A stretch of 64,000 nucleotides of DNA from Methylophilaceae bacterium (GCA_017857755.1 JAFMCM010000002.1:23328-87327); one strand, 5' to 3'. Positions 1 through 10,194 are shown, counted from the stretch's first letter. Translations and numbers: made by a program. Notes: generated by a model not told the origin, from the sequence alone.

Positions 1-780
1 ATAATTGGCGCCAGCTTTGATGGCGCTGAGCTGTTCAGGCGGCAGTAAATCGTTTATTGGACCACCTTTAAGGTCGGAGCGCATATCGGCACCATTGTTG
101 GTCGCAAACATAACATGGGTTTCAGGATGCCAAGCAAAGCCCTGTGCATTACGTAAACCTGTTGCCCAAATCGGAGGGAGAGAGGTGTGGCGGCCAACAA
201 CAGCGAGCGCACCTGCGGGTTTACCATCTTTGGCATAGCGTAACAGGGTAGCACGCGTTGGGTCTTCTTCATCACACACGTTACAACTTGAGCCTACGTT
301 GAGATACAAATGTGCATCAGGGCCTAATTTAAGCGTTTTTAAAGTGTGGCCACCCGTCGCTAAACGGCTTATAAAAGGGATGGGCTTTGACCACTGCTTA
401 TGTTCTTTAATGAGTTTGACAACACCATCTTGATTGGCGACTAATAAATCACCATCCACAAAGGTTAAGCCATTAGGTGCATTAAGGTTTGATGCGATGA
501 TAATCGGCAGATCAGCGCTACCATTATGGTCGCTATCGCGTAGCATTAACACTTGGTTACTTTTGGCAGAAGTGACGAATAAATCGCCATCAGGTGAAAA
601 CGCCATCATCCGTGGTGCAACGGTTAATTTGGCGTAGATGCTGACTTCAAATCCAGCTGGTAATTGTAATGCCAGCTGCGCTGGAGGTTCCGCACTGCTG
701 GCGCAAGCAAATGAAGGCAACAGACTACACATCGCCAAGGTAAAATAACTACTGAACTGATAGATGAAAAAATCGAGCAT
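1..780 (-). CDS. PQQ-dependent sugar (sorbosone/glucose-type) dehydrogenase-like protein, 3' end cut by window edge
   Basis: An open frame runs from ATG at 780 to the left edge without a stop (260 residues visible), so the C-terminus is missing. Residues 1-29 look like a signal peptide ending near ACASS, so export to the periplasm is expected. The body matches the beta-propeller family of soluble PQQ glucose/sorbosone dehydrogenases: a GGHTLKTL segment near 143-150 resembles the family's GGH catalytic region, followed by a CNVCDEEDPTRA segment (166-177) and GLRNAQGFAW (208-217). The CxxC pair is typical of the sorbosone-like subgroup. The gene starts 12 nt after fccB and probably belongs to the fcc operon. 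The substrate cannot be told from sequence; some family members have no known sugar substrate. Confidence 0.8.
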   Translation of the reverse strand, partial: MLDFFIYQFSSYFTLAMCSLLPSFACASSAEPPAQLALQLPAGFEVSIYAKLTVAPRMMAFSPDGDLFVTSAKSNQVLMLRDSDHNGSADLPIIIASNLNAPNGLTFVDGDLLVANQDGVVKLIKEHKQWSKPIPFISRLATGGHTLKTLKLGPDAHLYLNVGSSCNVCDEEDPTRATLLRYAKDGKPAGALAVVGRHTSLPPIWATGLRNAQGFAWHPETHVMFATNNGADMRSDLKGGPINDLLPPEQLSAIKAGANY

Positions 781-792
781 TTTTAATATTGA

Positions 793-2082
793 TTAAGTCA
801 GAACGTCAGACCAAATATTCAATGCCCAAGCATTAGCATATTGACCTTCCTGCACTGAAGGATGCTGGGACAATCCACCGCCAGGTGCAGAGACCATTAT
901 TTTTTTGCGGGCATCATATCGATACACATTAGCAACGTGCATGGCACGTTGGTGATCAACAAAGCTATAACAAGTATTGGCAAACACAGGTTCTGGGTCT
1001 GGTAAACGACCATGCATCAGTTCAACAATGGCGCTGGCGCAGACTCGCGCTTGTGATGTCGCGATATGCGCAGATTTAGGTAAACCCGCAGCAACACTAT
1101 CTCCAATCACATGCACTTTAGGAACGCGGTCAGATTCATAAGTTAAAAAGCTGACATCGCACCATGGATAGTCTGGTGCTAATAAGTCTGCCATTTGTGC
1201 GGCTTTGCCTGCACGCTGTGGTGGAATAACGTTCAACACATCCGCTTGAATGCGCTCAAAATCAGTCGTGACAGTTTTGGTCTTTAAATCAATTTGATGA
1301 ATACTGTTGTTGGGGCGGTAATCAACAATGTCGGGGTATTCATCTTTCCATACTTGAGCAAATAAAGCTTTTTTAGAAACAATATCAGCATTGGCATCTA
1401 ATACAATAATTTTGCTTTTTGGTTGATATGCCTTGAAATAGCTGGCGACTTGGCAGACCCGTTCATAAGGTCCAGGCGGGCAACGATAAGGTACTTTAGG
1501 AATTGTGATGACAAACACACCACCATCAGCCATTGAGGTTAATTGTTTTCGCAAATGAACCGTTTGCCAACCAGCTTTCCATGCATGCGGTGCTTGCGCT
1601 TGTGCTTCAGCGCTTTGCAAGTTTGGTATCTCGTCATAAATCAAGTCAACACCTGGCGCAATAATCAATCTATCGTAGTGAATCTCGCCACGTTGCATTT
1701 TAACGGTTTGAGCATCCGTATTGACAGCGATGACTTCATCTTGAATCCAATTAATGTCGTGGTTTTTTTGCACCGCATCATAACCAAAAGTGAGGTCATC
1801 AATGCTTTTGCTCCCCCCTAAAACCAAATTGCTTAGTGGGCAAGAAACAAACTGTGATTGCTTTTCAATGACACTCACAGCAATATTGTGATTGCTCCAC
1901 ATGCGGATGTATTTAGCAGCGGTTGTGCCAGCATAACCGCCACCAATGACGACAACATGGCCTATCGGTGGTTTTTTTCCACGGGCAAAGGTAGGGGTTG
2001 AAAGCAAAAGACCCGCAGCAGCGGCTGAGCGTATAAACGACCTTCTATCAAACGTGACAAATGGCTTAGTCATGATGCACAT
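793..2082 (-). CDS. fccB: flavocytochrome c sulfide dehydrogenase-type flavoprotein subunit
   Basis: A 429-residue FAD/NAD(P)-type disulfide oxidoreductase. The N-terminus carries a twin-arginine signal (DRRSFIRS, residues 12-19, then a hydrophobic stretch to about 33), so a folded, FAD-loaded export is expected. The dinucleotide-binding motif GGGYAGTTAAKY lies at 47-58. Cys81 in CPLSN and Cys201 in RCPPGPYERV are typical of the FccB/Sox-associated flavoprotein family, and a family-specific flavin-binding C-terminal domain follows. It overlaps the upstream cytochrome gene by 17 nt, the usual FccA-FccB arrangement. FccAB moves electrons from sulfide to cytochrome c in the periplasm. Many non-lithotrophs carry it for detoxification, and a different substrate is possible. 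Start: MCIM or the MTK three codons later. Confidence 0.85.
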   Translation of the reverse strand: MCIMTKPFVTFDRRSFIRSAAAAGLLLSTPTFARGKKPPIGHVVVIGGGYAGTTAAKYIRMWSNHNIAVSVIEKQSQFVSCPLSNLVLGGSKSIDDLTFGYDAVQKNHDINWIQDEVIAVNTDAQTVKMQRGEIHYDRLIIAPGVDLIYDEIPNLQSAEAQAQAPHAWKAGWQTVHLRKQLTSMADGGVFVITIPKVPYRCPPGPYERVCQVASYFKAYQPKSKIIVLDANADIVSKKALFAQVWKDEYPDIVDYRPNNSIHQIDLKTKTVTTDFERIQADVLNVIPPQRAGKAAQMADLLAPDYPWCDVSFLTYESDRVPKVHVIGDSVAAGLPKSAHIATSQARVCASAIVELMHGRLPDPEPVFANTCYSFVDHQRAMHVANVYRYDARKKIMVSAPGGGLSQHPSVQEGQYANAWALNIWSDVLT

Positions 2083-2470
2083 CCAATGTTTGCGATGGCA
2101 AGGGCGGCATAATCAACCTTGCTTGCTGTGAAAAATAGTATGCCAATTGTTGAATTTCTTGCGCGTTTAATCCTTTGGCATGATGATGCATGACCGTGCT
2201 GTTGTTGCGATTTTGGGTAAACGCTTGCATTTGCGTCATAAAATAGGTGGCATTTAAACCTGCAAGCGCAGGGGTTGCATTGAAGCTATTGCCGTTAGTT
2301 CCATGACAAGCTGCGCAAGACGCTGCTAAAGTTCGAATATGCACATCGTCGTTATTGCCAATCGTTTCAGCTGAATGGACAATATTAGAACCCACAACGC
2401 TCAATACGATCAAACTAAGCAATATGTGAATAAAACGAGAGAAACACAAATTTATTTTTATCCTTAACAT
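2066..2470 (-). CDS. fccA: monoheme cytochrome c, FccA-like electron acceptor subunit
   Basis: A 134-residue c-type cytochrome with a hydrophobic N-terminal signal (about 10-33) and one heme site, CAACH, at 52-56. A methionine near 95 in TVMHHHAKGL is the likely sixth ligand. The C-terminal helix contains QEIQQLAYYFSQQ, usual for class I cytochromes. Overlap with the flavoprotein gene says the two form one complex, where this subunit takes electrons from the flavin and passes them to the periplasmic cytochrome pool. Only one heme is present, whereas the purple sulfur bacterial FccA is diheme. The start codon directly abuts an inverted repeat. Confidence 0.8.
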   Translation of the reverse strand: MLRIKINLCFSRFIHILLSLIVLSVVGSNIVHSAETIGNNDDVHIRTLAASCAACHGTNGNSFNATPALAGLNATYFMTQMQAFTQNRNNSTVMHHHAKGLNAQEIQQLAYYFSQQARLIMPPLPSQTLDVHHD

Positions 2471-2503
2471 GGTGTTTTAACCCTAGATTTTGATTAAAAC
2501 ACC
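2471..2503. promoter_or_regulatory. inverted repeat abutting the fccA start codon
   Basis: Perfect 10-base arms GGTGTTTTAA (2471-2480) and TTAAAACACC (2494-2503) are separated by 13 bases. The dyad lies in the 83-nt gap between the ankyrin gene and fccA, and its lower arm touches the fccA ATG. It could be an operator, a translation-controlling hairpin, or a weak terminator for the ankyrin gene. It has no U-run in the minus direction, which speaks against a simple terminator. Confidence 0.45.
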
Positions 2504-2553
2504 ATTTTAACCATCAATATGTACATAGTGTGGTTTTAAAGCTGCATGACTAA

Positions 2554-3036
2554 TTAGCAGTATTCGCCTTTACAACCGTCATCCTTGACCCCTAAACCTT
2601 TTAAGAACTCAATCATATTCGGGTCGTTTTCATCACGGAAAAACTGGATTAAAGACATATCGTTTCTGAGTTTGACGTTCACGTCTGCACCGCTTTTAGC
2701 TAATATTTTTAGTATTTCACTGTCTCTGTTAAACGCCGCTAAATGAAAGGCAGTATGCTCTGCAGTTGGGTGAACATAGTTAAGCTCAGCACCTTGTGCA
2801 ATCAAATACTCAACGATTTTAATTTGATGCGCATTTGTCGCCATTTGCAATGGGCTCCAGCCAAAAATCTTTTCATTCACAACCTTTGCATCACCTTTTA
2901 CAAACTTTTGCACTGTCGCTATATTGCCTTCAGTCAGTGCATCTCGCCATTTTGCTTCTTGCTCGTCCGTCATTGCAGTTGCGTTAAAAGATAAGCATAA
3001 AGCACATGCGATTAAAGCGGTTTTAAAAAATTGCAT
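2554..3036 (-). CDS. exported ankyrin-repeat protein
   Basis: A 160-residue protein with a signal peptide (residues 1-21, cleavage near NATA-MTD). At least two ankyrin repeats are clear, about 58-90 (GWSPLQMATNAHQIKIVEYL) and 92-122 (HTAFHLAAFNRDSEILKIL), with weaker repeats on either side. The tail has two cysteines (CKGEYC). I chose the ATG at 3036 over the upstream TTG because GGAGA sits 9-13 nt before it. Short exported ankyrin proteins of this type are found next to catalases and cytochromes in proteobacteria, but no function can be assigned here. It is followed by fccA in the same direction and could share its transcript. Confidence 0.75.
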   Translation of the reverse strand: MQFFKTALIACALCLSFNATAMTDEQEAKWRDALTEGNIATVQKFVKGDAKVVNEKIFGWSPLQMATNAHQIKIVEYLIAQGAELNYVHPTAEHTAFHLAAFNRDSEILKILAKSGADVNVKLRNDMSLIQFFRDENDPNMIEFLKGLGVKDDGCKGEYC

Positions 3037-3115
3037 CTTGTCATTCTCCAAAGTAAATCCTGATTATTAAAAGTGTTATATCTTACGATTTTAACTGTTC
3101 TTCTTGTTAGAAAAA

Positions 3116-6100
3116 CTATCCTACAAAATGCCTTGCATTGCGGAACATCCGCATCCAAGGGCCATCTTCTTGCCAATCATCAGGATGCCATGAATGCTGA
3201 ACCGCTCTAAACACGCGTTCAGGATGAGGCATCATAATGCTAAAACGTCCGTCAGTGGTTGTAAAACCAGTAAGCCCTTGTGGCGAGCCATTTGGATTAA
3301 ACGGATAAGTCTCTGTTTGCGTTGACTTGTGATCAATGTAGCGTAAGGTCGCCAGTTTATCCACTAACAGGTCATTGACCGCAGTTTTGTCAGAAAATTC
3401 CGTAAAACCTTCACCATGTGCTACGGCAATAGGCATTCTGCTACCTTTCATCCCATCAAAGAAGATGGATGGGGAGTCTAATACTTCTACCATGGCAAAG
3501 CGCGCTTCAAATTGTTCTGATTTATTTCTGACAAAATGTGGCCAATGCGATGCACCAGGGATGATGCTATGTAAATTGCTCATCATTTGACAACCATTAC
3601 AGACACCTAAGGCAAACGCATCATTGCGGTTAAAAAAGGCACTAAACTCATCATGCGCACGATGATTGAATAAGATGGACTTGGCCCAGCCTTCACCCGC
3701 ACCCAAAACATCGCCGTAGGAGAAGCCGCCACAAGCCACCAAGCCTGCAAAGTCCTTCAATGAGACGCTGCCAGACATAATATCGCTCATATGCACATCA
3801 ATACTACTGAAGCCTGCACGGTCAAAAGCCGCTGCCATTTCAGTTTGGCCGTTGACGCCTTGCTCACGTAGCACGGCCATTTTCGGGCGAACGCCAGTAT
3901 TAATATAAGGGGCTGCAATATCTGCATTGATATCAAAAGAGAGATGGGCATGCATACCGCAATCGCAATCATCTAAAATGCGGTCATATTCCTGTTGCGC
4001 ACACGCTGGATTATCACGCAAACTTTGCATGTGGTACGTCGTTTCTGACCACATGCGATGCAAATGAACACGACTGTCTTTAAAAGTCACATCCGCTTTT
4101 TGGATGATGATTTCATCACGCTTGTTTACCGTTGCAATGCAATAAGCACAATAACCTAGCGCATCATTAAGTTGCTTTAAAATTGCTTCTACATCAGCCT
4201 GACGTACTTGAATAACAGCGCCCAATTCCTCATTGAATAATGCGCTCGCCATATCGCCGTTTAAGGCGCTGATATCCGCTTGCAATCCGCAATGACCTGC
4301 AAATGCCATCTCGGTTAAGGTGGTGAATAAGCCACCATCACTCCTGTCATGATAAGCCAGCAATTTGCCATCCTTATTTAAGGCTTGGATTTGACTAAAG
4401 AAGTTTTTTAGTTGTTCAGGATGGTCGACATCTGGCGCCGTATCGCCAATTTGACCATACACTTGAGCTAAAGCCGAACCGCCCATCCGATTTTGACCAT
4501 TACCTAAATCAATCAAAATTAACGCACTCTCACCCAAATCAGTTCTTAATTGTGGCGTCAAGGTTTTACGTGCATCGGTGGTATTGGCAAAAGCTGTCAC
4601 CACTAATGAAATCGGCGAAGTGACCGCTTTTTTCTCGCCAGCCTCTTCCCACACGGTCTTCATGCTCATGGAATCTTTGCCCACGGGGATACTGATTCCG
4701 AGCGCTGGGCATAATGCCATGCCCACCGCTTTTACGGTATTAAATAAAGCAGCGTCCTCACCCTCATGGCCTGCAGGCGCCATCCAGTTGGCAGAAAGCT
4801 TTAAGTTGCTAATGTCACTAATAAAGCCTGCTGCAATATTCGTAATCGCTTCGCCGATGGCCATGCGGCCAGAAGCCGGCGCGTCGATTAACGCCAATGG
4901 CGCACGTTCGCCAATGGCAAATGCCTCACCAGCAAGCGTTTCAAAGCCAGCCGTTGTCACCGCCACATCAGCCACTGGCACCTGCCATGGACCCACCATT
5001 TGGTCGCGCGCAATCAGCCCAGTCACACTGCGGTCACCAATCGTAATTAGAAAAGTCTTATCTGCCACGCCTGGTAAACGCAACACGCGTGCGGCCGCTT
5101 GTGCCACGTCAATATTGCTAGTATCAAAAGCGGCTAGCTGCTTAGTGATGCTGTGTACATCGCGTGTCATTTTTGGCGGTTTGCCGAGTAGTACTGATAA
5201 ATCCATATCCACTGGTTTGTTATCAAAGTGACGGTCTTCCACCGTTAAATGACGGGTTTCAGTTGCAACACCAACCACAGCAAACGGACAACGTTCTCGT
5301 GCACAAAGCGCTTCAAATAAAGCCAAATCTTTTTGTTCCACTGCCAGCACATAACGCTCTTGCGCTTCATTACTCCATAACTCGCGTGGGCTCATGCCAG
5401 GCTCTTCATTGTTGACATCGCGTAGTTGGAAAATAGCACCAACTTCAGCATCATTCACCAGCTCAGGAAAAGCATTAGAAATGCCACCAGCCCCGACATC
5501 ATGAATACTCACGATGGGGTTATGCGCCCCCATTTGCCAACAACGATCGATGACCTCTTGTGCTCGACGTTGTAATTCTGGGTTGCCGCGTTGCACTGAG
5601 TCAAAATCAAGATTTTCAGTATTCGCACCCGTATCCATACTTGAAGCTGCACCACCGCCCAAACCGATTAGCATAGCTGGGCCGCCAAGTTGGATAAGGG
5701 CTGCACCTGCAGGAATCTTGTTCTTAAACGAATGGCGGTCTGAAATATTGCCCACACCACCAGCCAACATAATCGGTTTATGATAACCGCGCACTTCGTT
5801 GTTGCCTTGGCTATCGGGAACATTTAACTCAAAAGTTCGGAAGTAACCTGCAATATTAGGGCGACCAAACTCATTGTTATAAGCTGCGCCACCCAAGGGG
5901 GCGTCCATCATAATTTGCAGTGGGTCAGCAATCCGGCTAGGCTTGCCATAAGCTTGTTCCCACGGTTGCGGGAAGTTAGGCAAATTAAGATTAGAGACAG
6001 AAAATCCAGTTAAACCTGCTTTGGGTTTAGAGCCAACACCTGTGGCGCCTTCATCACGAATCTCACCACCAGCACCAGTTGCCGCGCCAGCGAATGGTGA

Positions 6101-7030
6101 AATAGCCGTTGGATGGTTATGGGTTTCCACCTTCATCAAATAGTGCATATGATCATCGACAAGCTGATATTGATGATCGCTATTAGGATAAAAACGTTGC
6201 GTCGCTTGACCTGCAACAATCGATGAATTGTCTGAATAAGCGACCACTGTATGCCCTGGATTCAGTCGATGTGTATTGCGGATCATGCCGAATAATGAAA
6301 TTTCTTGCTGTACGCCATCAATCACCCAATCAGCATTAAAGATTTTATGGCGACAATGCTCAGAATTAGCTTGGGCAAACATCATTAACTCAACATCGGT
6401 GGGGTTGCGCCCCATTTTGATGTAATTTTCGACCAAGTAATCCACTTCATCAGGCGACAAAGCCAACCCCATTTCATTATTAGCGGCCTCTAATGCTGTT
6501 TTACCACCCTGCAAAAGATCAATCGTGCTCAGCGGCTTAGGGTCGGCGTGATGATAGAGTTTTTCGGCCTCATGCAATGACTTGACCACAGTCTCGGTCA
6601 TGCGGTCATGAATAACCGACATTAAGGCAGATTGCTCAACATCATTCAACGGTGCACCATTGGATGTGGTCACGTAATAAGCGATCCCGCGCTCCAAGCG
6701 CAACAATGTATTTAAGCCACAATTGCTAGCAATATCGGTTGCACGCGAAGCCCAAGGTGAAATCGTACCAATCCGCGGGATTGTTAAAAACAAGTCACCA
6801 GTCGGCGTCTCTACATGACCGCTGGGCCCGTAGGTCAGAATTTGTGCAAGCGTCTGTTGCTGGCCTGCAGTAAGTGCGGATGCAGTAAAGGCAAAATGCA
6901 CAAACTCTGCATAAATATGCGTAATACTTGGCGCGCTCGCTTTTAACGAGACATACAGTTTTTCTAAACGAAATGGTGAAAGAGCTGGGCTACCGCGTAG
7001 GCTTAACAATTGCGCTTGATTTGATGACAT
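3116..7030 (-). CDS. purL: phosphoribosylformylglycinamidine synthase, long single-chain form
   Basis: A 1304-residue enzyme of purine synthesis that converts FGAR, glutamine and ATP to FGAM in the cytoplasm. The order of parts is that of the large proteobacterial PurL: N-terminal PurS-like domain, linker, two AIRS-like ATP-binding halves ([16 protein letters not shown] then [13 protein letters not shown] near 290-330) and a C-terminal class I glutamine amidotransferase. In the last domain [12 protein letters not shown] holds the catalytic cysteine and MPHPERVFR near 1267-1275 the catalytic histidine. Length is close to the 1295 residues of E. coli PurL and no domain is missing. It appears to be a single-gene unit. 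Confidence 0.98.
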   Translation of the reverse strand: MSSNQAQLLSLRGSPALSPFRLEKLYVSLKASAPSITHIYAEFVHFAFTASALTAGQQQTLAQILTYGPSGHVETPTGDLFLTIPRIGTISPWASRATDIASNCGLNTLLRLERGIAYYVTTSNGAPLNDVEQSALMSVIHDRMTETVVKSLHEAEKLYHHADPKPLSTIDLLQGGKTALEAANNEMGLALSPDEVDYLVENYIKMGRNPTDVELMMFAQANSEHCRHKIFNADWVIDGVQQEISLFGMIRNTHRLNPGHTVVAYSDNSSIVAGQATQRFYPNSDHQYQLVDDHMHYLMKVETHNHPTAISPFAGAATGAGGEIRDEGATGVGSKPKAGLTGFSVSNLNLPNFPQPWEQAYGKPSRIADPLQIMMDAPLGGAAYNNEFGRPNIAGYFRTFELNVPDSQGNNEVRGYHKPIMLAGGVGNISDRHSFKNKIPAGAALIQLGGPAMLIGLGGGAASSMDTGANTENLDFDSVQRGNPELQRRAQEVIDRCWQMGAHNPIVSIHDVGAGGISNAFPELVNDAEVGAIFQLRDVNNEEPGMSPRELWSNEAQERYVLAVEQKDLALFEALCARERCPFAVVGVATETRHLTVEDRHFDNKPVDMDLSVLLGKPPKMTRDVHSITKQLAAFDTSNIDVAQAAARVLRLPGVADKTFLITIGDRSVTGLIARDQMVGPWQVPVADVAVTTAGFETLAGEAFAIGERAPLALIDAPASGRMAIGEAITNIAAGFISDISNLKLSANWMAPAGHEGEDAALFNTVKAVGMALCPALGISIPVGKDSMSMKTVWEEAGEKKAVTSPISLVVTAFANTTDARKTLTPQLRTDLGESALILIDLGNGQNRMGGSALAQVYGQIGDTAPDVDHPEQLKNFFSQIQALNKDGKLLAYHDRSDGGLFTTLTEMAFAGHCGLQADISALNGDMASALFNEELGAVIQVRQADVEAILKQLNDALGYCAYCIATVNKRDEIIIQKADVTFKDSRVHLHRMWSETTYHMQSLRDNPACAQQEYDRILDDCDCGMHAHLSFDINADIAAPYINTGVRPKMAVLREQGVNGQTEMAAAFDRAGFSSIDVHMSDIMSGSVSLKDFAGLVACGGFSYGDVLGAGEGWAKSILFNHRAHDEFSAFFNRNDAFALGVCNGCQMMSNLHSIIPGASHWPHFVRNKSEQFEARFAMVEVLDSPSIFFDGMKGSRMPIAVAHGEGFTEFSDKTAVNDLLVDKLATLRYIDHKSTQTETYPFNPNGSPQGLTGFTTTDGRFSIMMPHPERVFRAVQHSWHPDDWQEDGPWMRMFRNARHFVG

Positions 7031-7113
7031 GAAAGGCGTTTGGATGTAGTGAATTCAAAACGCTATTTTATCAGAAAGCTAGATGAATATCAGAAACTCA
7101 GCGCAATAATGCG

Positions 7114-8907
7114 CTAAAAACCTAAAGCTCTTGCCCCTTGATAAAACACCAAGCTAATCACCCATGCTAGCGCCAGTGACCAAACAATGGATAACCACAT
7201 CAATCGACTGCTTTTGGATTCGCTTTTTAAGGTGGCAATTGTTGACAAACAAGGTGTATAAATCAGACTAAATAACATAAAGCTCATGCCCTGCACCCAG
7301 TCTAAGTTTTGCGCCATTTGTGCCATCAGCGCATCGCCCTGCAAGCCATAAATCACCGCAAGAGAACCGACAACAATTTCTTTGGCCACAAAGCCAAAAA
7401 TCAGTGCGATAGCCAATTGGGGGTCAATGCCAATCGGATCTAAGATTGGCGCAAACAGCAAACCAATTTGACCGGCATAGCTTGCCGTGCTCGCGGCGGG
7501 AACATTGGCTGGTAAATTGGTTAACAGCCAAACCATCACCACGCCAAACACAATAAATTTAGAAGCGCGAATAAGAAAATGTTTGACCTCCTGCCAGCCT
7601 CTTGCCCAAATCTGACGTGCTGTAGGAAAGCGGTAGGGCGGTAATTCTAAAATAAATGGCTCATTATTTTTAAACCTACCCTTAAAAAGCAGCGCAGTAA
7701 TAAAAATAGTGAATAAGCTCATCATATACAATGAAAACATCACCCATGCCGCTTGACTGGGTTTGAACAGCACCGCAATCATAAAAATAAAGACTTGTAA
7801 TCGTGCCGAACACAATGACAGAGGTATGGTTAACATCGTGAGCAAGCGCATGCCTCTAGAGCGCATCACCCGCGTGCCCATCAGCGCTGGCACGTTACAA
7901 CCAAAGCCCATCAATACCATCACAAAACCGCGACCATCCAAGCCTAGTCTCGCCATAAACGCATCCATTAAGAAAGCCGCACGCGAAAGATAACCGCTGT
8001 CCTCAACCATACTCATGACTAGGAAAAACAACACAATAATCGGCACAAACGCAGCGACCGTGCTGACCCCATTGTAAATGCCATCGAGTAACAAACCATG
8101 CAGCCAAACAGGTGCGGTTGACAAAAGCGGTTCAAGTAAGTGCATTCTTGTTTGATCAAACAGCCAAGCCATCCCCTCTTGCATAGGGGCGCCCGCAGTA
8201 AAAATAAACTGGAACAACAAAAAGACCACAATGACAAAAATAGGTAAACCAAACCATGGATGCAATAAAACATGATCAATATTGTCCGTGGTTTCATTGT
8301 TTAACGTGCTTGGAATCTGCACGCTATTGTTGATAATTGATTGCATTTCCAATTCAATTTGATGATCCACTTCCAACCGTTTAGCAATCTCCTCAACACT
8401 CACTTTTTGCTGCTTCAATCCCGCCACTGCCGCAATTGTTTGCAGCAGTGCAGGGCAGCCATCGCCATATTTAGCGCTCACCTTTAAGGTTGGCATATTG
8501 ATTTGTGCAGCCATTGCTTCCGCATCAATCGTAATGCCCGCTCGTTTAGCTTCGTCTTGCATATTTAGAACCAAGATGGCTGGGATTCCTAAGTTGCGAA
8601 CTTGTAAGGCAAGGGATAGTTGGCGGTCGATTTGCGTTGAGTTAATCAAAATGCAAATAGCATCAACTGCATGATGACTTAAAAAATGACGAACAACTTG
8701 CTCATCGTCAGAAAACCCATGTAAATCATAAAGGCCAGGCAAATCCACTAGCTCTGCAATCAGTCCGCCAGCTAAAATCTTGGCACTCATTAAATCAACA
8801 GTCATCCCGGGCCAATTGCCTACCCGTGCAGAAGCGCCAGAAAGGCGGTTGAACAGCGTGGACTTGCCCGTGTTTGGCATGCCAAGTAAGGCAATTCTTT
8901 TCATCAT
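7114..8907 (-). CDS. feoB: ferrous iron transporter FeoB, short form
   Basis: A 597-residue inner-membrane Fe(II) transporter with an N-terminal GTPase domain. G1 is GMPNTGKST (9-17), G3 is DLPGLYD (about 57-63) and G4 is NMQDE. The membrane part follows, with the gate-region motif GFGCNVPALMGTR and a second VAKEIVVGSLAVIYG segment. The protein is about 170 residues shorter than E. coli FeoB (773); this compact type is common in betaproteobacteria and nothing essential seems to be lost. It starts 6 nt after feoA, so the two are one operon; no feoC follows. Control by Fur is likely through the palindrome upstream of feoA. Confidence 0.95.
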   Translation of the reverse strand: MMKRIALLGMPNTGKSTLFNRLSGASARVGNWPGMTVDLMSAKILAGGLIAELVDLPGLYDLHGFSDDEQVVRHFLSHHAVDAICILINSTQIDRQLSLALQVRNLGIPAILVLNMQDEAKRAGITIDAEAMAAQINMPTLKVSAKYGDGCPALLQTIAAVAGLKQQKVSVEEIAKRLEVDHQIELEMQSIINNSVQIPSTLNNETTDNIDHVLLHPWFGLPIFVIVVFLLFQFIFTAGAPMQEGMAWLFDQTRMHLLEPLLSTAPVWLHGLLLDGIYNGVSTVAAFVPIIVLFFLVMSMVEDSGYLSRAAFLMDAFMARLGLDGRGFVMVLMGFGCNVPALMGTRVMRSRGMRLLTMLTIPLSLCSARLQVFIFMIAVLFKPSQAAWVMFSLYMMSLFTIFITALLFKGRFKNNEPFILELPPYRFPTARQIWARGWQEVKHFLIRASKFIVFGVVMVWLLTNLPANVPAASTASYAGQIGLLFAPILDPIGIDPQLAIALIFGFVAKEIVVGSLAVIYGLQGDALMAQMAQNLDWVQGMSFMLFSLIYTPCLSTIATLKSESKSSRLMWLSIVWSLALAWVISLVFYQGARALGF

Positions 8908-8913
8908 TAGCGG

Positions 8914-9207
8914 CTATTTTTCTTTGATTGATGGGCTTGGTGTTGCATGTTGACTGCAGTCTGACTCAGCGGTCGACGGGTGGACTTCAATCAGCTTGGC
9001 TTCTGATTCTCGCAGAATAATATCGGTTGAACCAATTCTGACGTGTAAGGGGCCATTAAAGCTAGCTTTTCGCATCACCTGAATACGCTTACCCACTCTA
9101 AAACCTAAAGCAGCTAAACGCTGTTCCAGTGATTGTTCGACGTACCGGGCTTTGATGCCACTGATGGTCGCTAAATCACCAGACTTTAAGTCGTATAACA
9201 AATGCAT
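8914..9207 (-). CDS. feoA: ferrous iron transport protein A
   Basis: A 97-residue cytoplasmic protein with the SH3-like FeoA fold (DLKSGDLATISGI to ILRESEAKLIEV, residues 6-75) and a polar tail of about 20 residues. FeoA binds or tunes the GTPase FeoB, and its gene lies directly upstream of feoB. The start lies 19 nt from an AT-rich palindrome that fits a Fur box. Confidence 0.93.
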   Translation of the reverse strand: MHLLYDLKSGDLATISGIKARYVEQSLEQRLAALGFRVGKRIQVMRKASFNGPLHVRIGSTDIILRESEAKLIEVHPSTAESDCSQHATPSPSIKEK

Positions 9208-9226
9208 AGGCTAACTGACGGTTGAG

Positions 9227-9245
9227 AATAAGAATAGTTCTTATT
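9227..9245. promoter_or_regulatory. putative Fur box upstream of feoAB
   Basis: AATAAGAATAGTTCTTATT is a perfect inverted repeat (8-base arms, 3-base centre). It agrees with the classical 19-base Fur consensus at about 12 of 19 positions. It lies 20-38 nt upstream of the feoA start, where repression of the feoAB promoter by iron-loaded Fur would be expected. Binding itself is inferred. Confidence 0.65.
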
Positions 9246-9296
9246 ATTACATAGATATTTCAAATCTGTCACTATCTCTAAGCGTAACGCAAGCAT

Positions 9297-9325
9297 AAAA
9301 AAAGCTTGCAGATGCAAGCCTTTTT
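9297..9325 (-). terminator. Rho-independent terminator after ppiC (A/T-flanked on both sides)
   Basis: The stem GCTTGCA / TGCAAGC (9304-9310 and 9313-9319) is flanked by seven A on the left and CTTTTT on the right. Read on the minus strand it gives a hairpin followed by a run of U, placed after the ppiC-bolA-yciI-yciB operon and before the feoAB promoter. Confidence 0.8.
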
Positions 9326-9367
9326 GAGGTCAATCTTTATTTCAAAATCACGCTGTTGCAGCGACAG

Positions 9368-10153
9368 TTATTCCGAGACCACGATTTTTGCTTTATCTTT
9401 TAATTCAAGCATCAACCCTTCAATTTTACGTTGTTGCAGTGTCCGTTTTAAGCTTTCTTTTGCTTTATCATAGGCAGGAATTTGACTGGCGCGACTATCG
9501 TTTAACTTAATAATATGCCAACCAAAAGAAGTTTGTACAGGTGCCGCAACGGTTGCCCCTTTTTTTAGCGCGGTAACGGCATCGCCAAATGGCTTAACCA
9601 TACCAGCAGGAGAGAACCAGCCTAAGTCACCGCCGTTTTCTTTTGAACCTGGGTCTAGTGATTTTTCTTTTGCCAATTGAGCAAAGTCGGCGCCTTTATT
9701 GAGCTGTGCTAATAGCGTATTCGCTTCGGCTTCTGTTTTAACCAAAATATGTTGCGCTTTGTATTCTTTATCACCAACCTCTTTTTTATATTGCTCATAC
9801 GCTGCTTTAGTATCCGCATCAGAAATTGGATTTTTATCCATAAAATCTGCTAAAAAAGCATTAACAACCAGTTTGCGCTCGCCAATCTCAGCGGCTGTTA
9901 AGATGTCGGCCTTTTTGTTAAATCCTTTTTTAACGGCTTCTTGATAAGCTAATTCTGAGCCAATCAATTCGTTGAGCACTGCATTTTTTAAGCCTGCACC
10001 TTTTTGGCCTCGCGCTTGCGCATCCTTCATAATGAAGTCTACCCATGATTGCTTAATTGGTTTGCCATTCACTGTTGCTGCCTCTGCCGCGTAAGCAGTA
10101 GAAGTGAGCGACACAGCGATTAAAGCAACCATTCCGATTAATATTTTGTTCAT
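9368..10153 (-). CDS. exported peptidyl-prolyl cis-trans isomerase, parvulin type
   Basis: A 261-residue protein with a signal peptide (1-22, ending AYA). A SurA/PpiC-like N-terminal helical region comes next, then a single parvulin domain at about 132-225 (AQHILVKTEAEANTLL, GGDLGWFSPAGMVKPF, QTSFGWHIIKL). The family assists folding of periplasmic and outer-membrane proteins. The ATG is preceded by AAGGAAG. It is the last gene of the yciB-yciI-bolA-ppiC run that is conserved in betaproteobacteria. Close relatives have been called virulence antigens (Cbf2-like), but the chaperone/isomerase role is the safe call. Confidence 0.9.
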   Translation of the reverse strand: MNKILIGMVALIAVSLTSTAYAAEAATVNGKPIKQSWVDFIMKDAQARGQKGAGLKNAVLNELIGSELAYQEAVKKGFNKKADILTAAEIGERKLVVNAFLADFMDKNPISDADTKAAYEQYKKEVGDKEYKAQHILVKTEAEANTLLAQLNKGADFAQLAKEKSLDPGSKENGGDLGWFSPAGMVKPFGDAVTALKKGATVAAPVQTSFGWHIIKLNDSRASQIPAYDKAKESLKRTLQQRKIEGLMLELKDKAKIVVSE

Positions 10154-10194
10154 TTTTATTTTCTTCCTTAAAGATTGAAATTATCAATTATCGA

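Noticed and set aside
4578..5231. 217-codon frame on the plus strand inside purL
   Set aside because: Antisense to a highly conserved gene, no family likeness and composition of a mirrored coding frame.
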